A DNA stretch of 22,752 nucleotides from an uncultured Collinsella sp. (GTDB lineage: Bacteria; Actinomycetota; Coriobacteriia; Coriobacteriales; Coriobacteriaceae): contig CALEBN010000053.1 of NCBI GenBank assembly GCA_937943045.1, positions 1 to 22,752 of the forward strand, given 5' to 3'. Below, in pieces: positions 1 to 6,505 of the stretch (position 1 is the first letter of the stretch; each line of letters starts with the position of its first letter). Under the pieces are notes generated by a model, which was not told the origin of the DNA, did no database searches, and worked only from the letters and a program-made list of their open reading frames with translations. Position numbers and translations under genes: made by a program.

Positions 1-380
1 TGACGGGCGAGCAGGATGTGCTCACGAGTCTGAGCCATGGGGCCGTCGGTAGCGGCGATGACCAGGATAGCGCCGTCCATCTGAGCAGCACCGGTGATCA
101 TGTTCTTGACGTAGTCAGCGTGGCCCGGGCAGTCAACGTGAGCGTAGTGACGGGCAGCAGTCTCGTACTCAACGTGGGAGACGGAGATCGTAATGCCGCG
201 CTCGCGCTCCTCGGGAGCCTTGTCGATGTTCTCGAACGCAGTGAAGTCAGCCTTGCAGCCCTCGGTCTCAGAGAGAACCTTGGTGATGGCGGCGGTCAGC
301 GTGGTCTTGCCGTGGTCGACGTGACCAATGGTGCCGATGTTAACATGCGGCTTAGTGCGCTCAAACTTCTCTTTGGCCAT
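1..380 (-). CDS. tuf: Elongation factor Tu, N-terminal part (cut by window edge)
   Basis: EF-Tu is the GTPase that carries aminoacyl-tRNA to the ribosomal A site in the cytoplasm. The visible 126 residues start MAKEKFERTKPHVNIGTIGH and carry the P-loop GHVDHGKTT, the switch I segment with ERERGITI, and the G3 motif DCPGHADYVKNM, all in the usual EF-Tu positions. The C-terminal two thirds lie beyond base 1. The start ATG at 380 follows a strong ribosome binding site (GGAGGG, 4 nt upstream). The gene lies downstream of three tRNA genes on the same strand and is probably co-transcribed with them, an arrangement known from tufB-type operons in other bacteria. Identity is essentially certain; only the length is unknown. 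Confidence 0.98.
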   Translation of the reverse strand, partial: MAKEKFERTKPHVNIGTIGHVDHGKTTLTAAITKVLSETEGCKADFTAFENIDKAPEERERGITISVSHVEYETAARHYAHVDCPGHADYVKNMITGAAQMDGAILVIAATDGPMAQTREHILLAR

Positions 381-428
381 AAAGCCCTCCTCTTAACAGG
401 TCGTCCCCGGACGGGACTTTGCCTTTAT

Positions 429-480
429 ACCATAGTGGCCTCTCAACATACTATTGAGAAGCCACCGTGTTACCTATGGT
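429..480 (-). promoter_or_regulatory. Leader hairpin between tRNA-Met and tuf
   Basis: A 12-bp stem with one G-U pair is formed by 435-446 and 454-465 around a 7-nt loop. Outside it, 429-435 can also pair with 474-480, and the latter contains the encoded CCA end of tRNA-Met. No U-tract follows on the minus strand, so it does not look like a terminator. It could be an RNA-processing signal separating the tRNA from the tuf message, or a tuf leader control element. The base pairing is seen; the role is inferred. Confidence 0.5.
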
Positions 481-553
481 AGCGGTGACTGGATTCGAAC
501 CAGTGACGCCACGGGTATGAACCGTGTGCTCTAACCAACTGAGCTACACCGCC
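477..553 (-). tRNA. tRNA-Met (CAT), elongator type
   Basis: A cloverleaf reads on the minus strand, starting GGCGGTG and ending CACCGCT, then discriminator A and an encoded CCA (477-479). The anticodon stem is CACGG/CCGTG with loop TTCATAC, giving anticodon CAT. The T loop is TTCGAAT. It lacks the mismatched first pair and the GGG/CCC anticodon stem of initiator tRNA, so it is taken as an elongator. The first acceptor pair is G-U. It is the third tRNA of the operon. Confidence 0.93.
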
Positions 554-556
554 GGA

Positions 557-632
557 TGGAGCCTGCAACCAGACTTGAACTGGTGACCTCTTCGTTACCA
601 ACGAAGTGCTCTACCGACTGAGCTATACAGGC
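557..632 (-). tRNA. tRNA-Thr (GGT)
   Basis: A minus-strand cloverleaf: acceptor GCCTGTA pairs with TGCAGGC, the anticodon stem is CTTCG/CGAAG, and loop TTGGTAA gives anticodon GGT (threonine, ACC/ACU codons). The T arm is intact, and the 3' end T-CCA is encoded in the DNA. It lies 3 nt upstream of tRNA-Met and is probably processed from the same transcript. Confidence 0.95.
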
Positions 633-642
633 ACTTGACGGG

Positions 643-724
643 TGGGAGCTATAGGATTCGAACCTATGTAGGCAGAGCCAACGGGTTTACAGCCCGTCCC
701 CATTAACCACTCGGGCAAACTCCC
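643..724 (-). tRNA. tRNA-Tyr (GTA), class II
   Basis: A minus-strand class II tRNA of 82 nt with a long variable arm. Acceptor GGGAGTT pairs with AGCTCCC; the anticodon stem is ACGGG/CCCGT with loop CTGTAAA, anticodon GTA. The discriminator is A. The DNA after it reads CCC rather than CCA, so unlike the two neighbouring tRNAs its CCA must be finished enzymatically. It is first in the tRNA-tuf operon. Confidence 0.95.
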
Positions 725-786
725 AATCGTTCAAGTATCCGCAGGTTCTTTGGTCTTTTGGACCGCCGCCCCCGCGAACGAAAAAG

Positions 787-816
787 ATAATACGATGCAA
801 CCTTGGGGGCTGTCAA
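787..816 (-). promoter_or_regulatory. Sigma-70-type promoter of the tRNA-tuf operon
   Basis: On the minus strand a perfect -35 TTGACA (811-816) is followed after 18 nt by TATTAT (787-792), five of six matches to the -10 consensus. Transcription would begin near 780, about 55 nt before tRNA-Tyr, in the direction of the three tRNAs and tuf. It is the best promoter match in the window and fits a highly expressed stable-RNA operon. Confidence 0.85.
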
Positions 817-1071
817 CGAAAACCTCTAGATACACGGTGCCGGGCGTATCTATATACCTTTGACCTGCGGTTTTGTTGAGTTTAGATATGAAGGTCGATG
901 GATTTGGCTGCACTGGTGACATTTCCCAAGGGAACACTTTGGCACGGTGGAGTACGCCTACAGCATCGACCTTCGATAACGACCCTCTTGTACTATTACA
1001 TAGATCGACATAGATCGCGATCGGGCTTCCACGGCACGATCGACCAGGATGACCGGGACCGGTCCGGCCTT
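817..1071. other. Intergenic stretch with an 11-bp inverted repeat
   Basis: No convincing gene is present; the short open frames have no recognisable protein and poor starts. An 11-bp perfect inverted repeat (GAAGGTCGATG at 890-900, its complement at 964-974) encloses 63 nt that include the small palindrome TTCCCAAGGGAA (923-934). A short tandem duplication of CATAGATCGA lies at about 1000-1020, and the palindrome GGACCGGTCC at about 1056-1065. These could be pieces of a structured RNA or decayed repeats; nothing identifies them. Confidence 0.4.
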
Positions 1072-1130
1072 TGTCTCGATCTGTAACATTTAGAGAACAT
1101 TTTCTCCCCTATCTGTTACAGATCGAGACA
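1072..1130. repeat. Hairpin repeat, copy 1
   Basis: A 59-nt unit with perfect 17-bp inverted arms (TGTCTCGATCTGTAACA at 1072-1088, its complement at 1114-1130) around a 25-nt loop containing TTTTCTCCCCT. A second unit follows exactly 80 bp further on. The family was not identified from the sequence alone. Confidence 0.85.
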
Positions 1131-1151
1131 TTACGCAGAGACCCCAGCTTA

Positions 1152-1210
1152 CGTCTCATTCTGTAACAGTACGAACGGTTTTCCGCCCCTTCGTGTTACA
1201 GATCGAGACA
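1152..1210. repeat. Hairpin repeat, copy 2
   Basis: A second 59-nt unit. The right arm (1194-1210) is identical to that of copy 1. The left arm (1152-1168, CGTCTCATTCTGTAACA) carries three changes. The loop is again exactly 25 nt and keeps a TTT-rich stretch followed by CCCCT. It ends 5 nt from the stop codon of the gene at 1216-2214, so on the minus strand it forms that gene's 3' untranslated region. Confidence 0.85.
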
Positions 1211-1215
1211 TTTAT

Positions 1216-2214
1216 CTATTCTCGCCTTACATCCACGACATCTGCCCAGTCAATAACGTCGTAGTCATCATCGCTTCGCCAGACGACACACTTGGGTCGT
1301 GAATCCGCTTGGACTGCATCGTCCCTCGCCGCTTGTGGACGACTCGCAAAGAAGCGCCCAAGCTCAGCTCGCGGCAAGATAATCCCTTGCACGCTCCCGC
1401 CGCCCGCAAGACACACACGCGCCCAGCGACCAGCCTTTTCATATAAGAGCCAATTGGCAACCTGCGAAGATCTGCCCTCAGGCACTTTATCCCCTGGAAT
1501 ATCAGGAACAAACATGGGGTCGACCTCCTCCAGTTGAGCAAAGCCCATCCCCTCCAAACGCGAACCAAGTTTTTCCTTAGCGTAACCGCTCAGCTCGCGC
1601 TTGATCATGCCTGCAATACGCCGGGCCGTCCTACCATGGGGATCAAACCGGCTGCATCCGCGCTCATAGGCAGCCAGCGCATCCATAAGCACGTAGACCT
1701 CGCTCAAATTGAGCGGCAGCGCCAGCGGGTGTACCGAGGACCTGAATTCGCCGCGATACCCAAACTCCTCGGCCACGCACATGCCGCCGATACGCACGCC
1801 ATCGCGAATCCTGGCACGACGCTCCCCCACCGCGTTCTTGCTGCACAGCAAAACGTTATAGGCGATGTCTTCCTGCGAGCGCTCTTCGTGGGAAACGGTG
1901 AGCATAATCAAGTCCGCCTCTTCACCGCCAATAAAGGAATCCTTGAGTTCGTAGCCCTTCATGCCTTTGTTAGACGGCTCAGCTGCAAGCAGCGCAAAAA
2001 GCTCGTGCACCTGATGGTAGAGCGCTAGGCGTCCCTCCAAATATGGACCATCGGGTCCATTTGCATACGCCTTGATATGCATCCGCAAGGCCCCCGTGTC
2101 GACGGGCGCTACCGCCATCTGGCTAATAGCATATCCCTCGCCTGGACGGGAAATCATATCGTTGAGCTCGACCGCATCTGGCATGTTTCTTTTTATGTAC
2201 TGTCCAAGCAGCAT
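1216..2214 (-). CDS. Hypothetical protein, 332 aa
   Basis: Function not recognised. The 332-residue product is soluble, with no signal peptide or membrane segment. A helical middle part (about 175-225) contains PLNLSEVYVLMDAL and an Arg/Lys-rich helix, loosely reminiscent of the central region of WYL-type regulators; that likeness is weak and no WYL motif is seen. The C-terminal part ends in a DWADVVDVRRE segment. It starts 29 nt after the stop of the gene at 2244-2915 and is probably its operon partner. The start at 2214 has only a weak ribosome site, so a start at an inner Met is possible. The hairpin repeats lie directly behind the stop. Confidence 0.7.
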   Translation of the reverse strand: MLLGQYIKRNMPDAVELNDMISRPGEGYAISQMAVAPVDTGALRMHIKAYANGPDGPYLEGRLALYHQVHELFALLAAEPSNKGMKGYELKDSFIGGEEADLIMLTVSHEERSQEDIAYNVLLCSKNAVGERRARIRDGVRIGGMCVAEEFGYRGEFRSSVHPLALPLNLSEVYVLMDALAAYERGCSRFDPHGRTARRIAGMIKRELSGYAKEKLGSRLEGMGFAQLEEVDPMFVPDIPGDKVPEGRSSQVANWLLYEKAGRWARVCLAGGGSVQGIILPRAELGRFFASRPQAARDDAVQADSRPKCVVWRSDDDYDVIDWADVVDVRRE

Positions 2215-2243
2215 TGGCGGCGCCCGCCTTTCTAATCTTTAAC

Positions 2244-2915
2244 CTATCGATTTTTTCTCTTCGAGTCCATCTCAAGATAGCGTTGGATTTTGTCGAGCGA
2301 CAAATTGGTCCGGCCCAGGGACTCTGCCGCCGTCAAAATCTTCTGTGCAAGATTTGATCCAAAGTAGTAAATCACATCTCCATTGGCGATGCGCTCAACG
2401 TATTCGTCTCCAATCTTATTAATAAGGGAGAAAAACTCGGGGCACAGCATGGGATAACGCTCAGCTATTTCCGTAATCCCCGCATGGCCAAAATCGGCAA
2501 CGTCCTCGCACTGCCGCTCAAGATCTTCGATACCGTGGCCATTAAGGCCGCGCCCGCAGGAAAAAGCAAGGCCGCGAGACAGGGCAGTTTTGACGCGTTG
2601 CCCCTGCTCGTCCGACAGCTTTCCACCCAGCAGAGCTCGCATCATGATCTGGCAGCAAGCGTACGTAGGTCGATAGAGAAAATCGACACGTGCATCACTG
2701 GGCATATGACAATCGCTGCTCAGAGGAAAACAACCGTCTTCTCGTTGCGACTCGAGAATGACATCGAGGGACTCGCGCCAATCCGGATCGTCATCCAAAC
2801 CATAATCGCGAAAATAGCGCAGCAGCTGCACCTGCATATCCATGACACAAGTACTGACGATCGGCTTACCTGTTGCCCTGTTCCTGCCGGCAATGTCGCA
2901 AAGAGGGTAAATCAT
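2244..2915 (-). CDS. Hypothetical protein, 223 aa, possible alpha/alpha-barrel fold
   Basis: Function not recognised. The predicted protein begins MIYPLCDIAGRNRATGKPIV. The segment SQREDGCFPL followed by helices resembles repeat units of alpha/alpha-toroid proteins (prenyltransferase or terpene-cyclase-like), but no catalytic motif is visible. It contains several cysteines but no clear metal motif. The start at 2915 is preferred because AGGAAG lies 6 nt upstream. The frame is open to 3056, but that DNA carries several palindromes, which suits an untranslated leader; MERKKT at 2933 is an alternative start. It is the first gene of a two-gene unit with 1216-2214, downstream of a tRNA-Thr terminator. 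Confidence 0.7.
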   Translation of the reverse strand: MIYPLCDIAGRNRATGKPIVSTCVMDMQVQLLRYFRDYGLDDDPDWRESLDVILESQREDGCFPLSSDCHMPSDARVDFLYRPTYACCQIMMRALLGGKLSDEQGQRVKTALSRGLAFSCGRGLNGHGIEDLERQCEDVADFGHAGITEIAERYPMLCPEFFSLINKIGDEYVERIANGDVIYYFGSNLAQKILTAAESLGRTNLSLDKIQRYLEMDSKRKNR

Positions 2916-2942
2916 GGTCTTCTTCCTTTCCATAGACCTGAT

Positions 2943-3068
2943 GTCAGCGATTCCGTTTCGCTGACCTTGTTGATTCCATTCTCTTTTGCGGGGCCATATC
3001 AGACGACCAAGCAGTGCTTGGTTATTGCAGGTGACGGGAAAATGGAGCCAGACCACGTAGGCGCCTAC
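2943..3068 (-). promoter_or_regulatory. Palindrome-rich leader of the two-gene unit
   Basis: Three inverted repeats lie between the tRNA-Thr terminator and the gene at 2244-2915: GTCAGCGA (2943-2950) with its complement at 2958-2965; ACCAAGCA (3006-3013) with its complement at 3015-3022; and the perfect 12-bp palindrome GTAGGCGCCTAC (3057-3068). They may be operators or leader hairpins. No clear -10/-35 pair was found. Confidence 0.45.
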
Positions 3069-3070
3069 CT

Positions 3071-3110
3071 AAAAAGAAACGGGCCCTGTCCCACAAGGGA
3101 ACAGAGCCCG
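3071..3110 (-). terminator. Intrinsic terminator after tRNA-Thr(TGT)
   Basis: On the minus strand, 3097-3110 pairs with 3080-3092 (one mismatch, one bulge) around a 4-nt loop, followed by TTTCTTTTT (3079-3071). It lies 10 nt after the tRNA gene's CCA end and would end its transcript. Confidence 0.85.
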
Positions 3111-3119
3111 AAACTCTCA

Positions 3120-3194
3120 TGGAGCCAGTGACAGGAATCGAACCTGCAACCCACTGATTACAAATCAGTTGCGCTACCGTTGCGCCACACTGGC
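3120..3194 (-). tRNA. tRNA-Thr (TGT)
   Basis: A minus-strand cloverleaf: acceptor GCCAGTG pairs with CACTGGC, the anticodon stem is ACTGA/TCAGT, and loop TTTGTAA gives anticodon TGT (threonine ACA codons). The discriminator T is followed by an encoded CCA (3120-3122). It is a single-gene unit closed by its own terminator. Confidence 0.95.
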
Positions 3195-3278
3195 ACACTT
3201 GGCGCTTTCGCGCGAAGCCTGTTTAGAATAAAGGAATTGCGGACGAGGCGCAACAGGCCCTTTGACCGACCACATCTC

Positions 3279-3340
3279 AAAACTATTCGTCAGAACGAAT
3301 AGTTTTTATTACAATGAAGAAGATAAAACTATTCGTTCTG
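3279..3340 (+). promoter_or_regulatory. Operator with three half-sites upstream of the HTH-HipA gene
   Basis: The 12-mer AAAACTATTCGT occurs at 3279-3290 and 3325-3336, and its complement at 3295-3306. The second and third copies extend to a perfect 16-bp inverted repeat (3291-3306 against 3325-3340). A -10-like TACAAT lies at 3310-3315 between them; no good -35 was found. The position suits autorepression by the HTH domain of the gene's own product; this is inferred. Confidence 0.7.
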
Positions 3341-3355
3341 GCGAAGGGTTTCGCG

Positions 3356-4696
3356 ATGTTGACCACGAAGGAAGCTGCAGAGCTACTCGACATCACCCCG
3401 CGCAGGGTGCAAGAGCTCATAAAAAACGGAGCGCTTGAGGCACGCAAGGCTTCTGGTGTATGGCTCATCGACAAAGACAGCGTCAACGCACGACTCCGCT
3501 CCGTGACCAAAACGGGGGGACGCCCCCGTCGAGGCCATGGAAAAAGCGAGATTACATTTACCCTCATGAACCGCACGCACGAAGTCGCCCAGCTGGTCTA
3601 CAGCACATCGCGAAAAGACTTTACCCACATCGGTGCCGACATCGATTACATCCACGCCCCTATTGGAGTACTTGGCCCCAATAGTCCCGTGTCGCTCGAC
3701 TCTTTCCGCATTTGGTGGCGAGGCCGCGGTATCCCGCTCGCACGCATTGGACTAGCCTCCCTGCTTGCAGAAGCCGCAGTCGATGTTCCCGATGAACTCA
3801 TCCAGCGAAATCTTGGCCTCTCCTTATCCGACCAGTATTGGATTAGGCCCCAAGACTCCGGTCTCGCGTGGGAAGATATCAATTTCTTCAATAATGCTTT
3901 TGACGACGTCTCGCTAACCATTGCACCCTTCGCCCCGGAGGGTAAGGCAGCTGCCGCAAAGCCTGACAACACCTCGGACGGCAATCTTCAAAAGTACTGG
4001 ACATGCGAGGGTGACCGTCGAATCCTCCACAAGGCAGGTGCACATCTAAACCAGGAACCTTATAACGAGCTGGTGGCGACTGCACTTCACCGTCGCATCC
4101 TAAACGGTTGCGATTATGTACCCTATTCGCTCGAAGGCGCGGGTACTTCCGCCTTGAGCACATGCAATGTCTTCTTAACTGACGAAGAAGAATATGTCCC
4201 TGCGTTCTATGTAAACCAGCATGCAAATGCAGACGAGCGACTAACCGATTACGAACGGTATGTAGCAAACAGCGAGGAGCTTGGAGCGACAGATATAAAA
4301 GACGCCCTTGACCGCATGATCGTATGCGATGACATCATTGCCAACTACGACCGTCATTGGCGCAACTTCGGCCTCGTGCGAAACGTCAACTCACTGGCCT
4401 GCAGACCAGCCCCCATCTTCGATTCGGGCTCATCACTCTGGTGCAACATATCACTAGAGGAGCTTAGGGCGGGAGAGCACAGTTTTACCAGTGCACAATT
4501 TCATTCAAGCCCCGCCAAACAAATGTTGCTCGTCGAGGACATGGGCTGGTTTGACGGCAACAAGCTCAAGGGTTTCGTTGACGAGGCAATCGAAATCCTA
4601 TCCAAAAACGACGCTCTTACAGCAAGACTGCCTTATCTAAAAGAGGCGCTAACATGGCGCCTCGAAAGAATGATCGACATCGCTGAATGGAGTTAG
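3356..4696 (+). CDS. HTH-HipA-like protein kinase fusion
   Basis: A 446-residue protein. Residues 1-50 (MLTTKEAAELLDITPRRVQE and on) are an excisionase/MerR-like helix-turn-helix. A lineage-typical middle (about 160-210) has LSLSDQYWIRP and WEDINFFNNAF. The rest is a HipA-type Ser/Thr kinase: a Gly- and Lys-containing ATP-binding stretch near DGNLQKYW and ILHKAG, the catalytic loop ANYDRHWRNFG (Asp332), and the metal-binding PIFDSGSSLW (Asp356). HipA kinases phosphorylate tRNA synthetases or translation factors; this one's target is unknown. The start at 3356 follows GAAGGG. The frame opens at 3314, but that ATG has no ribosome site and lies between operator half-sites. There is no separate antitoxin gene beside it, so the HTH domain may act in cis as DNA-binding part. 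It is convergent with rae1. Confidence 0.85.
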   Translation: MLTTKEAAELLDITPRRVQELIKNGALEARKASGVWLIDKDSVNARLRSVTKTGGRPRRGHGKSEITFTLMNRTHEVAQLVYSTSRKDFTHIGADIDYIHAPIGVLGPNSPVSLDSFRIWWRGRGIPLARIGLASLLAEAAVDVPDELIQRNLGLSLSDQYWIRPQDSGLAWEDINFFNNAFDDVSLTIAPFAPEGKAAAAKPDNTSDGNLQKYWTCEGDRRILHKAGAHLNQEPYNELVATALHRRILNGCDYVPYSLEGAGTSALSTCNVFLTDEEEYVPAFYVNQHANADERLTDYERYVANSEELGATDIKDALDRMIVCDDIIANYDRHWRNFGLVRNVNSLACRPAPIFDSGSSLWCNISLEELRAGEHSFTSAQFHSSPAKQMLLVEDMGWFDGNKLKGFVDEAIEILSKNDALTARLPYLKEALTWRLERMIDIAEWS

Positions 4697-4722
4697 CGAG
4701 ACAGCATCGCTCCGCCAACTCC
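4689..4722. terminator. Convergent hairpin overlapping the HTH-HipA stop codon
   Basis: GGAGTT-AGCGA (4689-4699) pairs with TCGCT (4707-4711) and AACTCC (4717-4722) with a 5-nt bulge. It covers the stop of the kinase gene and ends 2 nt before the rae1 stop on the other strand. There is no U-tract on either side, so a terminator role for both convergent genes is tentative. Confidence 0.35.
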
Positions 4723-4723
4723 C

Positions 4724-5401
4724 CTACCTCCCGCGCAGGGCCTTGAGCTTGGCCAGGGCATCGGGGCTCAGGCGGCTGCCCAGGGTCATCTTGATCTGCG
4801 GAGCTTCCTCTGCCTCGTGAACGTCGTTATCGATCTGTTTGATCTCGTCCACCAGCATACGACTCGAGATGCGCGTAACACCCTTGCCCATGACGACGGC
4901 CTGGATCGTGCCGTCGCTCGATACCACGGAGCACGCGCGGCCCTCCTCACGTGCCTCGATGCAGAGCTTCTGCACCACGGTATCGGCAGAGACGCCCGTC
5001 GGCGAAAACTCGATGCGCACACCGCGGGCCGGCAGGTTGGGGCGCTCGCTGGAGATATTGCCCGCGCCGTCGAACACGATCACGGCCTCGTAGCGGCCCT
5101 GGGCAAAGGCGGCGACGTCGTTGATGAGGGCGGTGCGCGCCATATCGTGAACGTCGCTGGAATACGGGTCGTCGGAATGGTCGTACACGAGTTTTTCGTA
5201 GCGCGGCGTGCAGTGAATCACGTTGTAGCCGTCGACCACTAACAGCTCGGGCTTGTTGGAGTGCACCGTCGAGACCGGATCGGCGATGGCCTGCGCAAAC
5301 GCATTGCCGCCCACGCCATAGGTCGCGGCCGAGACAATCGGCTTGGCCGAGCCTTCGCCAAAGCGCTTGGCCTTGGACTTGGCACGGTTCTTCTTGGACA
5401 T
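4724..5401 (-). CDS. rae1: NYN-domain ribonuclease, Rae1/YacP family
   Basis: A 225-residue cytoplasmic protein of the YacP/Rae1 family, PIN-like NYN endoribonucleases. In Bacillus subtilis Rae1 enters the ribosomal A site and cuts mRNA. A basic N-terminal tail (MSKKNRAKSKAKRFG) of about 50 residues precedes the NYN core, which begins LLVVDGYNVI (acidic active-site Asp). It continues with VIVFDGAG and ends with ADTVVQKL and CSVVSSDGTIQ, where further conserved acidic residues sit. The C-terminal tail is variable. It starts 3 nt after the rlmB stop, matching the rlmB-rae1 pair of Firmicutes, and is surely co-transcribed with it. Confidence 0.88.
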   Translation of the reverse strand: MSKKNRAKSKAKRFGEGSAKPIVSAATYGVGGNAFAQAIADPVSTVHSNKPELLVVDGYNVIHCTPRYEKLVYDHSDDPYSSDVHDMARTALINDVAAFAQGRYEAVIVFDGAGNISSERPNLPARGVRIEFSPTGVSADTVVQKLCIEAREEGRACSVVSSDGTIQAVVMGKGVTRISSRMLVDEIKQIDNDVHEAEEAPQIKMTLGSRLSPDALAKLKALRGR

Positions 5402-5404
5402 GCG

Positions 5405-6319
5405 CTACTCCTCCCCCATGAGCTCGCCGGCGTTGCGGCGCAGCCACTCAAAGCATAGCGCCGTCGTTGCCTGGGCAACGTTGAGGCTCTCGGTCATGCC
5501 GCGCTGGGGAAGCTTGGTCAAAAAGTCGCATTTCTCGAGCACCAGGCGCGAGATGCCATCGCCCTCGGAGCCCATGACGAGTGCCACGCGACCCTCGAAG
5601 GGAGCATCCCAGCAACTGTCTTCGGCGTGCTCGGAGGCACCGCCCACCCAAAAGCCAGCGGCCTTGAGGTCATCGAGTGCACGGGCGATATTGGGAACCT
5701 GCGCGATAGGCAGATGCATGACGGCGCCGGCTGAGGTCTTGTAGCTGCCCACGGTCACGCCGGCGGCACGCTTGTTGGCGATGACGACGCCCGCAGCGCC
5801 CACGACCTCGGCGGAGCGCACGATGGCGCCAAAGTTACCGTCGTCAGTCACATGGTCGAGCACGATGACGAGCGCCGGACCGTCACCCGCGCGGTCGAGG
5901 ATATCGGCGACATCGGCATAGGGGAAGTTGCCCACCTCGAGCGCGATGCCCTGGTGAGCGCCATGGCTCGACAGTGCGTCGAGCTGTGCGCGCGGCACAT
6001 ACTTAATGCGGACACCAGCGGCATTGAGGTCGTCGACCAGGCGCGACAAGGCGGCATCGCGCTCCCCGCCCTCGGCAATGAGCGCGCACTTGATGGGAAA
6101 ACCAGTGCGAAGCGCCTCGGCGGCAGCACGACGACCTTCGATAAACTCGCCCTTGGGAGCCTGGACAGCGTCGCGGTTGCGATCGCGCTGCGGACGCGCA
6201 GCCTGGGTGCGATCGCGCTGGCCCTTGGGAGCGGCAACGCGATCATTGCGGCGAATCGGACGCGAGCCAGAAGCAGCCCGCTTGCCACCACGAGGCGCAC
6301 GCTTGCGATTGTCGGCCAT
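5405..6319 (-). CDS. rlmB: 23S rRNA 2'-O-methyltransferase, RlmB/TrmH (SpoU) family
   Basis: A 304-residue SPOUT methyltransferase that uses S-adenosylmethionine to methylate a ribose 2'-OH, most likely G2251 of 23S rRNA as for RlmB. The first 70 residues are a basic, disordered extension rich in Arg, longer than usual. A substrate-binding domain follows (EFIEGRRAAAEAL to ALEVGNFPY). The knotted catalytic domain has all three motifs: NFGAIVRSAE, VMGSEGDGIS and LPQRGMTESLNVAQA. The start at 6319 follows AGGAGG by 7 nt; the frame extends 7 codons further upstream without support. A terminator lies between it and cysS, so rlmB-rae1 may have their own promoter. Confidence 0.92.
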   Translation of the reverse strand: MADNRKRAPRGGKRAASGSRPIRRNDRVAAPKGQRDRTQAARPQRDRNRDAVQAPKGEFIEGRRAAAEALRTGFPIKCALIAEGGERDAALSRLVDDLNAAGVRIKYVPRAQLDALSSHGAHQGIALEVGNFPYADVADILDRAGDGPALVIVLDHVTDDGNFGAIVRSAEVVGAAGVVIANKRAAGVTVGSYKTSAGAVMHLPIAQVPNIARALDDLKAAGFWVGGASEHAEDSCWDAPFEGRVALVMGSEGDGISRLVLEKCDFLTKLPQRGMTESLNVAQATTALCFEWLRRNAGELMGEE

Positions 6320-6360
6320 AAAGCGACCTCCTAAATACAACTATCAAACGAAACAAAATA

Positions 6361-6394
6361 AACGACCGCCCATGAATATTATTTCGGGCGGTCG
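6361..6394 (-). terminator. Intrinsic terminator between cysS and rlmB
   Basis: On the minus strand CGACCGCCC (6394-6386) pairs with GGGCGGTCG (6371-6363) around a 14-nt loop, followed by a T-rich tail (TTTATTTTGTTT). It would end the disA-to-cysS transcript, or attenuate read-through into rlmB. Confidence 0.75.
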
Positions 6395-6398
6395 GCAC

Positions 6399-6500
6399 GG
6401 GTTTTCCAAGTGTCCGAGATAGCCGCGAAAGAGGAGCGACGCGTACTTGAGTACGCGAGCGACGGTTTGAACGGCAAGGTCGGGTGCTTGGGAAAACCGC
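6399..6500 (-). ncRNA. Structured 3' element after cysS, unidentified
   Basis: About 100 nt fold into one long interrupted stem. 6400-6417 pairs with 6480-6498 (8 bp, a bulged G, then 3 bp and 7 further pairs including wobbles). Then GCCG (6422-6425) pairs with CGGC (6472-6475). An inner 7-bp hairpin CGCGTAC/GTACGCG (6440-6446, 6451-6457) closes a TTGA loop. The hairpin is flanked by direct copies of GAGCGAC. It begins 6 nt from the cysS stop. It may be a repeat family or a 3'-UTR regulatory RNA. Confidence 0.55.
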
Positions 6501-6505
6501 GGGGA

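Noticed and set aside
424..452. A separate tuf promoter (TATAAA near 424-429)
   Set aside because: No -35 at the proper distance; TTGAGA is only 11 nt away. The tRNA operon promoter explains expression.
1072..1210. Possible small CRISPR array
   Set aside because: The units are hairpins with 17-bp arms and related loops, only two in number, with no cas genes nearby and no unique spacers of constant form.
3314..3355. Upstream start of the HTH-HipA gene
   Set aside because: The ATG at 3314 has no ribosome site and lies within a -10-like box between operator half-sites; 3356 has GAAGGG and begins exactly at the helix-turn-helix.
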